Shown here piece by piece: positions 1 to 4,568 of a stretch of 5,802 nt of DNA. The stretch spans positions 1-5,802 of the forward strand of contig JAUYAL010000053.1 in NCBI GenBank assembly GCA_030693535.1, written 5' to 3'. The notes under the pieces are model-generated. The model worked only from the letters and a program-made list of their open reading frames with translations. It ran no database searches and was not told the origin of the DNA. This stretch comes from Methylotenera sp. Its GTDB lineage: Bacteria > Pseudomonadota > Gammaproteobacteria > Burkholderiales > Methylophilaceae. How positions within the stretch are numbered: position 1 is the first letter of the stretch; every line of letters starts with the position of its first letter. The position numbers and the translations under genes are program-made.

Positions 1-954
1 TTGCGGCGTGTCAGTCGCGCTGTCAGTGTCTGAATCGCTTTCTGAGGTATTTGGTTTATTAGTTTCTGTCTGTGATGTCATTTCAGCTCTTGAAGCGGGG
101 GTTTCTAAACTCACGCGACCTATGGCGCCACTGCGGTAATCCGTTAAAAAAGCCACCGCAGTTTTTTCAGTATCCCACAAGCCGTCATGGCGTTTGTAAG
201 AGCGACGTTTGGCAATGGCTTCCATCAAATCAACACCATCCATTTTAAGCACATCTAAAAAACCACCATCATGTTTCATGGTATCTAGTTTGTAGCGCGC
301 ATTGAGTAGGGCTGGGTAATTTTTAAGTAAATTATCCGCTAAAAATAGTGCAACATCTTCATCAATCACCGCGTTGCGACCAATCGCATGGCTCGCTGCC
401 AGCATATAGCCATCCGACTCATAAGCGATTTTTGGCCACATCATGCCCGGTGTATCGGTAATACTCATGGTGTCGTCTAAATCAAAGCGTTGCTGGCTTT
501 TAGTCACAGCGGGCTCGTCGCCAACTTTTGCCACGCGGCGGTTGAGCAGGGCGTTCATCAATGTTGATTTACCCACGTTAGGAATGCCCATTATTAGCAT
601 GCGTAACGGCTTTAAATGTGTGCCTCGGTGGGGCGTGATTTTTCTGCAAATAGCAGGGATTTTTTTAGCATCGCCAGGTTTTTTGCAAGACAGCGCAACC
701 GCTTTAGTGTTGGGTTGCGCATTAAAGTAATTGAGCCAGGCTTGTGTGGCTGCTGGGTCAGCTAAATCCGCTTTATTCAAGATTTTAAGCTGCGGGCGCT
801 GGCGAAATAGGCGCATTTCATCAATCATCGGGTTATGGCTGGCGGCAGGCACGCGCGCATCTAGCACTTCGATAACCATGTCGGTGAACTCCATCGTCTC
901 TTCGGCTTTTTTGCGTGCTTGGGTCATGTGACCCGGATACCATTGAATTGCCAT
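1..954 (-). CDS. rbgA: Ribosome biogenesis GTPase RbgA/YlqF (3' end beyond window)
   Basis: GTPase of the circularly permuted YlqF/RbgA family, which acts in the cytoplasm in late assembly of the large ribosomal subunit. The 318 residues in the window show the permuted motif order: G4 NKAD at residues 60-63, G5-like SCK at 89-91, then G1 GIPNVGKST at 123-131, G2 PAVTKSQQ at 148-155 and G3 DTPG at 167-170. The N-terminal WYPGHM is also typical. The G2 stretch reads PAVT where PGVT is more usual. The conserved C-terminal block ends near GRVSLETP (279-286). After it comes a Ser/Thr/Asp/Glu-rich tail still open at base 1, so the stop is not seen and the true length is unknown. The ATG at 952-954 is preceded by a GGAG ribosome site. 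That site lies inside an inverted repeat and at the end of a small upstream reading frame. Family assignment is secure; the tail is unusual. Confidence 0.95.
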   Translation of the reverse strand, partial: MAIQWYPGHMTQARKKAEETMEFTDMVIEVLDARVPAASHNPMIDEMRLFRQRPQLKILNKADLADPAATQAWLNYFNAQPNTKAVALSCKKPGDAKKIPAICRKITPHRGTHLKPLRMLIMGIPNVGKSTLMNALLNRRVAKVGDEPAVTKSQQRFDLDDTMSITDTPGMMWPKIAYESDGYMLAASHAIGRNAVIDEDVALFLADNLLKNYPALLNARYKLDTMKHDGGFLDVLKMDGVDLMEAIAKRRSYKRHDGLWDTEKTAVAFLTDYRSGAIGRVSLETPASRAEMTSQTETNKPNTSESDSDTDSATDTPQ

Positions 955-956
955 TC

Positions 957-1067
957 TTACTCCGTTTGAAAATGCAAAAATACTTTGTCGGCATCGCTAC
1001 ACCGTACAGAATGTAATGTCTTCAGCTCGCCTTCGTGTCTTTTTTTGATTTTGAAACGGAGGTTCAC
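957..1067 (-). CDS. Possible 36-aa leader peptide upstream of rbgA
   Basis: A GTG-initiated frame of 36 codons begins MNLRFKIKKRHEGEL and ends with TAA at 957-959, two bases before the rbgA ATG. The rbgA Shine-Dalgarno GGAG lies in its last codons, an arrangement that would allow translational coupling. An in-frame TAA immediately precedes the GTG, so the frame cannot be longer. No convincing ribosome site precedes the GTG, and the product is hydrophilic with no family I recognise. A weak promoter just upstream would start transcription only about 8 bases before the GTG. It may be an accidental frame; it is recorded because its position is suggestive. Confidence 0.25.
   Translation of the reverse strand: MNLRFKIKKRHEGELKTLHSVRCSDADKVFLHFQTE
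960..1061. repeat. Imperfect inverted repeat enclosing the rbgA leader
   Basis: The arms at 960-973 and 1048-1061 are complementary at 13 of 14 positions (core CTCCGTTT[G/C]AAAAT). With a one-base gap the match continues into A-rich sequence, giving arms of about 20 bases around a roughly 70-base centre. On the rbgA transcript the distal arm contains the GGAG ribosome site and the proximal arm contains CCTCC, so pairing would hide the ribosome site. The centre includes CGGTGT-AGCG-ATGCCG, which can form a small hairpin. It could be a regulatory RNA structure or the remains of a small palindromic (MITE-like) element; I see no clear target-site duplication. Confidence 0.5.
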
Positions 1068-1081
1068 TTAATTAAGTTCGC

Positions 1082-1108
1082 ATTTTAACATCGACCACCA
1101 CGATTCAA
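1082..1108 (-). promoter_or_regulatory. Weak candidate promoter for rbgA
   Basis: Read on the minus strand, a TTGAAT-like -35 (1103-1108) and TAAAAT -10 (1082-1087) are 15 bases apart, or 16 if the -35 is read as TTTGAA. The -10 is good but the spacing is short. Transcription would start near 1075, giving a leader of about 120 bases that contains both the small GTG frame and the inverted repeat. Nothing else convincing occupies 1068-1163, and no strong intrinsic terminator is visible after the upstream gene. Confidence 0.25.
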
Positions 1109-1163
1109 ATTTATATCTGCGTTTCTCCCGTAGATTATTTATGCGGCGCTTTCAGTTGCTGTT

Positions 1164-1646
1164 CTATTGATGGCGTTGCATCCTACGCTCTTTGATTCTT
1201 TCACGTAGTTGCTGGCGCTGTTCTGGACTCATGTTTTTGATACGATTTCTGAGACGTTCTTTTTGTTCTGGCGGCATGTTTTTCCAGCGCTCGCGTAAAG
1301 CTTGCCGTTTTTCATGTGGTAACTGTCTGAATTTATGCATGCGTTCTTTAATCAGGGCTTTTTCTTCTGGGGCCAAGTTTTTATATCGTTCAATATTCTC
1401 ACGTGCACGTACTTGTTGCTCGGGAGGCATATTGGCCCATTTATCTGCACCTTTGCTAAGATTTTCTTGTCGTTGTGGCGATAATTCATGCCAGCGGTCT
1501 TTGATGCCGCTCAGCGTCTGCTGTTGCTGTTTGTTTAACTGTTCCCATGCAACGCTTTCAGCAAATACCTGCTTTGCCGGTAAGGCAAGGCCCAGTAATA
1601 GGCTGCAAGCCATAGCATAATGGTGAATTTTTACGGATAAGTTCAT
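1164..1646 (-). CDS. Secreted DUF3106-like repeat protein
   Basis: 160-aa exported protein resembling the DUF3106 family, whose function is unknown. A signal peptide covers about residues 1-29 (hydrophobic SLLLGLALPAK, cleavage after VFA). The mature part is built of helical repeats starting with a (L/M)(S/P/A)PE(Q/E)-like turn: three 18-residue units (55-72, 73-90, 91-108) followed by three 15-residue units (109-123, 124-138, 139-153). The later units are very rich in Arg, Glu and Gln. An AGGAGG ribosome site (1656-1661) precedes the ATG, which overlaps the previous stop as ATGA. It is the last gene of the sigma-factor cluster. The repeated charged helices loosely recall small periplasmic chaperones such as Spy and CpxP, but there is no clear homology to those, so a chaperone or metal/stress-buffering role is only inference. 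Confidence 0.82.
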   Translation of the reverse strand: MNLSVKIHHYAMACSLLLGLALPAKQVFAESVAWEQLNKQQQQTLSGIKDRWHELSPQRQENLSKGADKWANMPPEQQVRARENIERYKNLAPEEKALIKERMHKFRQLPHEKRQALRERWKNMPPEQKERLRNRIKNMSPEQRQQLRERIKERRMQRHQ

Positions 1647-1897
1647 TTTTTACTGCCTCCTGCGGGTGCTGCTTTGTCTGAATCTTGCGAGTGATTTTGT
1701 TTGTTGCCGTGGCTTGGTTGAGTGGGTCGTTTTTGTTCCAATTCAGCCAATGCGATCTCAAGCATATTGTCCTCATCACCCATTTCCCCCAATAATTCGA
1801 TGAGGTCTAAAGGCGGGTGGGTATCTGCTAACGCAGTATTGGTATGGCTGAGTAATATCAATAAAGCGAAACCAGAAACAGATAATCTAAACAGCAT
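1643..1897 (-). CDS. Small secreted protein of the sigma-factor operon
   Basis: 84-aa protein with an N-terminal signal peptide (about 1-24, hydrophobic FALLILLS, cleavage after TALA). A short acidic, leucine-rich segment follows (DLIELLGEMGDED, 31-43, then an amphipathic helix to about residue 55), then a disordered Gln/His/Ser/Lys tail ending GGSKK. A longer frame exists upstream, but the ATG at 1895-1897 is preferred: it puts the signal peptide at the N-terminus and has GAAGG at 1906-1910. This start overlaps the upstream gene by 11 bases, and the stop overlaps the DUF3106-like gene by 4, so it is almost certainly cotranslated. I do not recognise a named family. Its place between the membrane protein and the DUF3106-like gene suggests a periplasmic partner of one or both. 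Confidence 0.75.
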   Translation of the reverse strand: MLFRLSVSGFALLILLSHTNTALADTHPPLDLIELLGEMGDEDNMLEIALAELEQKRPTQPSHGNKQNHSQDSDKAAPAGGSKK

Positions 1898-2291
1898 CTT
1901 CTGCACCTTCTTCCTCCAGCACCTCATCCATCCAGACATAAAAAGCCGGGTCAGTTGCGGTTTCAAGATCTTCCGGATGGGTGAGCAGTTCCAGCATGGC
2001 GATTTGTTCTGTCTGTTCGTTATTTGTGGCTTGTTGAACGGAAATTTGTTGCGTGGTGTCATCGGCAGGATTGTGGCTGTAGAGTATCAGCACGGTCAGT
2101 AACGCACAGCATGCAAATGCACCAGCCGGTATCCATGCATTCAAACTGAATCCGGTTTTGGTATTTTGATACTGAAGTACTTTTTTGCGGATAGAAGCCA
2201 GATCATCTCGCGTTTGCTTATCCAGTGTATACACGCTTTTGTCCAGACTCGCCTTGGCTTTAGCTTCTAATTTTTCCTGATCACTTGTCAT
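1887..2291 (-). CDS. DUF3619-like single-pass membrane protein, possible anti-sigma factor
   Basis: 134-aa protein with three parts. The charged cytoplasmic N-terminal region (1-50) has the pattern KASLDKSVYTLDKQTRDDLASIRKK; one transmembrane segment lies at about 52-71 (WIPAGAFACCALLTVLIL); an acidic C-terminal domain (72-134) holds an FYVWMDE motif near 117-123. The N-terminal pattern and overall plan match my memory of DUF3619, which is commonly encoded next to ECF sigma factors in betaproteobacteria. The start at 2291 is chosen because GGAGG lies at 2299-2303 with 7-base spacing and the ATG overlaps the sigma stop as ATGA. A longer in-frame start exists but lies inside the sigma gene. Position and topology (basic residues on the cytoplasmic side) fit a membrane anti-sigma factor, but it has no visible ZAS zinc motif (HxxxCxxC), so that role is inferred. 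Confidence 0.75.
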   Translation of the reverse strand: MTSDQEKLEAKAKASLDKSVYTLDKQTRDDLASIRKKVLQYQNTKTGFSLNAWIPAGAFACCALLTVLILYSHNPADDTTQQISVQQATNNEQTEQIAMLELLTHPEDLETATDPAFYVWMDEVLEEEGAEDAV

Positions 2292-2851
2292 TGATGATCC
2301 TCCAACTGTCCACGTAATTTCTCCAATGCTCTCGCGTAATGGGTTTTGACGCTGCTGGCTGAGCATTGCATGATAGCGGCCGCTTCATCGATATTGAGTC
2401 CCTCCCATACGCGTAGAAAAAAAGCTTGCTGTTGTCTTACGGGTAAGGTGCCGAGTACAGCATTTAATCCTGTCATGAGCTGATCATCCTGCAGTTTGAT
2501 GTCCGGTGCGTGATGTATATCGCCAGCTTGCTGTTCCAGCAAATCTTCACTTTCCTCATCTTCGCCGTCATGCCAGTTCAGCCAGCTTCTGAAACGGTTG
2601 CGAACAGATTGTCTGCGGTGCCAATCGAGAATGCGTGTATTCAGGATGCTGTAGAACAAGGCTTTCCACTCTGTAGCGTGGTGCTGGCTGTATTTTTGCA
2701 CCAGCTTCATCATCGCATCCTGCACGATTTCAAGCGCATCATCGCGATTGCCGGTGGCAATCTGTGCCATACGAAAAGCACGACCTTCTATATCGGCAAG
2801 AAAATGATTCATGCTGAGATAAGGTTTGTCGAAATCGCGCTCCATAAGCAT
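2288..2851 (-). CDS. ECF-type RNA polymerase sigma factor
   Basis: 187-aa sigma-70 family protein of the extracytoplasmic-function group, expected to direct RNA polymerase to a small set of promoters. Region 2 covers about residues 22-90, with GNRDDALEIVQDAMMKLVQKY (34-54) and LDWHRRQ (75-81). A very acidic linker follows (DGEDEESEDLLEQQ, 95-108). Region 4 covers about 125-180, with LPVRQQQAFFLRVWEGL (136-152) and the helix-turn-helix stretch IDEAAAIMQCSASSVKTHYARALEKL (154-179). There is no region 3, as expected for ECF factors. The start is uncertain: Met1, Met3 and Met14 are all possible and none has a strong ribosome site. The gene begins 23 bases after the preceding stop and ends overlapping the membrane-protein gene, so it sits in the middle of an operon. 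It probably controls its own operon, though I cannot assign its promoter motif. Confidence 0.92.
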   Translation of the reverse strand: MLMERDFDKPYLSMNHFLADIEGRAFRMAQIATGNRDDALEIVQDAMMKLVQKYSQHHATEWKALFYSILNTRILDWHRRQSVRNRFRSWLNWHDGEDEESEDLLEQQAGDIHHAPDIKLQDDQLMTGLNAVLGTLPVRQQQAFFLRVWEGLNIDEAAAIMQCSASSVKTHYARALEKLRGQLEDHQ

Positions 2852-2860
2852 AATATAAGC

Positions 2861-2885
2861 TTACGTTATTTACGTTATTTACGTT
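2861..2885. repeat. 9-bp tandem repeat spanning a stop codon and the gap before the sigma gene
   Basis: The unit TTACGTTAT (plus strand) is present twice and followed by a third partial copy (TTACGTTTT). It covers the last codons and TAA of the 11-residue-repeat gene and most of the gap before the sigma start. Each copy contains an in-frame TAA in the upstream gene, so copy-number change would not alter that protein but would change the spacing to the sigma gene by 9 bases. Confidence 0.75.
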
Positions 2886-3237
2886 TTTCGCGTTTATCCA
2901 TGCGGTTGTTGATGCGTTCGCCTTTTCTATCTAGACGGTTGTCAGTACGTTCGCCTCGGTTATCTAAGCGTTGGTCGATGATGTCGCCCTTTTTCTCAAG
3001 CCTATTGGCTTTAGCATCATTACCATTTGCACGCGCTCTATCAGCATTTGCATCCAAACGATTTTCAATTCGGTCGCCGCGATTGTCTAAACGCTCTTCA
3101 ATTCGGTCTCCTTTGTTGTCTAAACGTTCTTCGATACGATCGCCGCGGTTATCTAAATTAGTGGCGTTATCGGCGATAGCCGATGTTGATACAGCGAGTG
3201 TAAATAAAGCAACTGAGATTGCAAATGTGTTTTTCAT
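2875..3237 (-). CDS. Secreted 11-residue-repeat protein
   Basis: 120-aa exported protein with a signal peptide at about residues 1-22 (cleavage after AIA). The mature chain is almost entirely an 11-residue repeat, consensus LDNRGDRIEER: three copies at 28-60, a 19-residue variant at 61-79 (LDANADRARANGNDAKANR), then copies at 80-90, 91-101 and 102-112 and a truncated one at 113-120. Hydrophobic residues fall at positions 1 and 8 (spacing 7 then 4), the hendecad pattern of amphipathic or right-handed coiled helices; a glycine at position 5 breaks the ideal. The chain has nearly balanced charge with no Cys or Trp. An AAGGA ribosome site (3244-3248) fits the start. I recall similar repeat proteins in proteobacteria but know of no function. 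The gene lies 54 bases after the 77-aa gene and 23 before the sigma gene, so it is probably cotranscribed. Confidence 0.85.
   Translation of the reverse strand: MKNTFAISVALFTLAVSTSAIADNATNLDNRGDRIEERLDNKGDRIEERLDNRGDRIENRLDANADRARANGNDAKANRLEKKGDIIDQRLDNRGERTDNRLDRKGERINNRMDKREKRK
2902..3156 (-). repeat. 33-bp coding tandem repeats of the hendecad protein
   Basis: Two blocks of in-frame 33-base units encode the 11-residue repeats: 3058-3156 (three units) and 2902-3000 (three units), separated by a diverged 57-base variant. The first block is the most uniform at DNA level, with GATAACCGCGGCGATCG-like and GACAACCGCGGCGACCG-like stretches, which suggests fairly recent duplication or gene conversion. 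Units are a multiple of three bases, so gain or loss changes length without frameshift. Confidence 0.7.
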
Positions 3238-3291
3238 GATAATTCCTTGAAGGATATTTTATTGTGAGCTGTGTAAGTTAATTTTTATTGC

Positions 3292-3525
3292 TTATTTACT
3301 TGGTTTGTTCGGTTTGTTCGGTTTGTTCGGTTTAGCTGGCGCCGATGGCTTTTGTTTTTTTGGCTGTCCGGCAGCGCGTTGTTCTTGCTCATGTTGCTGA
3401 TGTTGTTGGCGTATAGCTGCGTGCTCCGCATGTTTTGAGTCATCACCTTGTGAAGGTGCTGCCTGTGCTAAATTAACAAATAAGCTTAACAATATCACTG
3501 AGCTGCCTAGCATGACTTTTTTCAT
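3292..3525 (-). CDS. Small secreted basic protein with His/Gln-rich middle and KPN tail
   Basis: 77-aa exported protein. A signal peptide covers residues 1-22 (KK, then VILLSLFVNLA, cleavage after AQA). The mature 55 residues are low complexity: an HAEHAAIRQQHQQHEQEQR segment (32-50) with four histidines, then a Lys/Pro/Gln-rich stretch ending in three KPN repeats and KPSK (65-77). It has no Cys and is probably disordered in the periplasm. The start at 3525 is chosen over an upstream ATG because AGGAG at 3532-3536 has 6-base spacing and the signal peptide begins there. It is the first gene of the minus-strand cluster, under the divergent promoter region. Metal binding by the histidines or binding of an anionic surface by the tail is possible but unproven. 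No family recognised. Confidence 0.75.
   Translation of the reverse strand: MKKVMLGSSVILLSLFVNLAQAAPSQGDDSKHAEHAAIRQQHQQHEQEQRAAGQPKKQKPSAPAKPNKPNKPNKPSK
3295..3334. repeat. 9-bp tandem repeat encoding the KPN tail
   Basis: The plus strand carries GGTTTGTTC three times in succession (3302-3328) followed by a partial copy. On the coding strand the AAACCGAAC unit gives Lys-Pro-Asn, and the last unit is diverged to Lys-Pro-Ser. The repeat keeps the reading frame, so copy number could vary between strains without disrupting the gene. Confidence 0.85.
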
Positions 3526-3566
3526 TTTTGACTCCTGACTTAATGATTGAATTATTACGTACATCT

Positions 3567-3594
3567 TTTTTATAAATTTAAGAGCAAAAATCAA
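3567..3594 (-). promoter_or_regulatory. Candidate promoter of the secreted-protein/sigma cluster
   Basis: On the minus strand a TTGATT -35 (3589-3594) and TAAAAA -10 (3567-3572) are separated by 16 bases and set in AT-rich DNA, about 40 bases upstream of the 77-aa gene start. It resembles a housekeeping promoter. An additional sigma-dependent promoter in the same gap cannot be excluded because I do not know the motif of this ECF factor. Confidence 0.35.
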
Positions 3595-3602
3595 GTGCAC
3601 TT
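3593..3602. promoter_or_regulatory. 10-bp perfect palindrome, possible operator
   Basis: AAGTGCACTT is a perfect palindrome in the 152-base divergent gap (3526-3677). It overlaps the end of the candidate -35 box of the minus-strand cluster and lies about 28 bases before the candidate -35 of the plus-strand gene. A bound regulator could affect either direction. No cognate regulator is identifiable. Confidence 0.3.
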
Positions 3603-3629
3603 AGTGTACATAACGCAGAACTGATTTGT

Positions 3630-3658
3630 TTGACGACAAGTCAGATAAAAATTTATTT
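3630..3658 (+). promoter_or_regulatory. Weak candidate promoter of the methyltransferase gene
   Basis: A good -35 TTGACG (3630-3635) is followed 17 bases later by a poor TTATTT -10 (3653-3658). A better -10-like TAAAAT lies at 3666-3671, only 6 bases before the ATG, but without a -35 at the right distance; if used it would give a nearly leaderless message. No clear Shine-Dalgarno precedes the ATG. Confidence 0.25.
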
Positions 3659-3677
3659 TTTACATTAAAATAGCTAC

Positions 3678-4508
3678 ATGCAAAATATCCCTGAAATCAA
3701 ACCTAACCAATCCATTGAGCTACTTAAGGCGCTGCATATTTTAACGCGCGATGGCAAGCTTAACCAAGACAGTCGGCGTAAGCTCAAGCAGGTCTATCAC
3801 TTGGTGAATTTTATCGAGCCGCTGTTTAACGACGTGTTAACGCATAACCCCAGCCCCGTATTGGTTGATCATGGGGCAGGCAAATCTTACTTGGGCTTTA
3901 TTTTGTATGATTTATTGTTAAAACAATTAAGCACTGGTGAAGTAATAGGCATAGAAACACGTGCTGAGCTGGTGGAAAAATCCAAAAATCTAGCGCAGGA
4001 ATTGGGTTTTTCACGCATGCGTTTTGAGCATTTAACTGTAGAACAATCTACGACTTCAAATGCTATACCTGCTAAGGTGGATATTGTCACGGCATTGCAT
4101 GCCTGCAACACCGCGACCGATGACGCGATTCAGTTTGGCTTAAAAAAACAGGCAAAGTATATGGTGCTAGTGCCTTGTTGCCAAGCAGAGGTGGCAGAGG
4201 TGTTAAGGCAGCATAAAAATGAAAGTCTCGGCAAAACGCCATTGAGTGAAATTTGGCGACACCCGATACATACGCGTGAATTTGGTAGCCAAATTACCAA
4301 TGTATTGCGTTGCCTGCAATTAGAGGCATCTGGCTACAGCGTCACCGTGACCGAGCTGGTAGGTTGGGAACATTCTATGAAAAATGAGCTGATTATTGCC
4401 AAATATACAGGCCAGCCACGCAAAAATGCGCAACAACGCATAGAGGCGATTTTGCACGAATTTAATTTAGAAGAGATGCGTCACCGGTTTGTGTCATCAA
4501 ATATATAG
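3678..4508 (+). CDS. Class I SAM-dependent methyltransferase (Methyltransf_32 type)
   Basis: 276-aa methyltransferase resembling PF13679 (Methyltransf_32), a family related to the tRNA-modifying TRM13/GSTCD group. Motif I, for SAM binding, is VLVDHGAGKSYLGFILYDLL (61-80). The acidic residue after the second strand is in GIETR (91-95). DIVTALHACNTATDDAI (135-151) and the VLVPCCQ motif (163-169) are characteristic of this family. The last 45 residues form a charged helical tail (RKNAQQRIEAILHEFNLEEMRHR). No signal peptide or membrane segment, so it is cytoplasmic. The substrate of bacterial members is not known to me; RNA is plausible from the eukaryotic relatives. It is transcribed away from the sigma cluster and converges on the nucleotidase, so it appears monocistronic. 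The ATG lacks an obvious ribosome site, but the N-terminus looks complete. Confidence 0.85.
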   Translation: MQNIPEIKPNQSIELLKALHILTRDGKLNQDSRRKLKQVYHLVNFIEPLFNDVLTHNPSPVLVDHGAGKSYLGFILYDLLLKQLSTGEVIGIETRAELVEKSKNLAQELGFSRMRFEHLTVEQSTTSNAIPAKVDIVTALHACNTATDDAIQFGLKKQAKYMVLVPCCQAEVAEVLRQHKNESLGKTPLSEIWRHPIHTREFGSQITNVLRCLQLEASGYSVTVTELVGWEHSMKNELIIAKYTGQPRKNAQQRIEAILHEFNLEEMRHRFVSSNI

Positions 4509-4524
4509 CGTATCCGTATTCGAT

Positions 4525-4548
4525 GATTGATTTGACCAAAAATCAGTC
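4525..4548. terminator. Stem-loop between convergent genes
   Basis: GATTGATTT (4525-4533) pairs with AAATCAGTC (4540-4548), a 9-bp stem with one G-U pair on one strand and a 6-base loop. It lies centrally in the 60-base gap between the methyltransferase and nucleotidase stops. Neither side has a run of T, so it is not a standard intrinsic terminator; it may be a weak bidirectional terminator or 3' stabilising hairpin. Confidence 0.35.
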
Positions 4549-4568
4549 GAGATGGGCAGTGTAAGCAG

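Noticed and set aside
443..931. Two plus-strand frames opposite rbgA
   Set aside because: They lie antisense to conserved GTPase motifs and show no domain of their own.
1115..1135. Hairpin ATCTaCG/CGcAGAT after the DUF3106-like gene as a terminator
   Set aside because: Seven-base stem with a mismatch, low GC content and no T run after it; too weak to call.
1192..1620. Plus-strand open frame of 142 codons opposite the DUF3106-like gene
   Set aside because: Cys/Arg/Ser-rich composition is typical of an antisense shadow; the minus-strand frame has a signal peptide, a strong ribosome site and a repeat structure.
1898..2062. Longer N-terminal extension of the 84-aa secreted protein
   Set aside because: It would bury the signal peptide inside the protein and overlap the membrane-protein gene by about 175 bases; the internal ATG has a ribosome site and normal overlap.
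3058..3156. Tandem 33-bp units considered as a CRISPR array
   Set aside because: The units are contiguous, in frame and coding, with no unique spacers between them.
2902..3156. DNRGDRIEERLD units considered as EF-hand calcium loops
   Set aside because: Only positions 1 and 5 fit; there is an Arg at position 3, no Gly at position 6 and the hydrophobic residue is shifted, so the EF-hand pattern is not met.
2510..3250. Long plus-strand open frame of 246 codons across the sigma and hendecad genes
   Set aside because: It is antisense to two well-supported genes. Its Arg/Ser/Leu-rich repeats are the mirror of the 33-bp coding repeats, and it has no recognisable domain.
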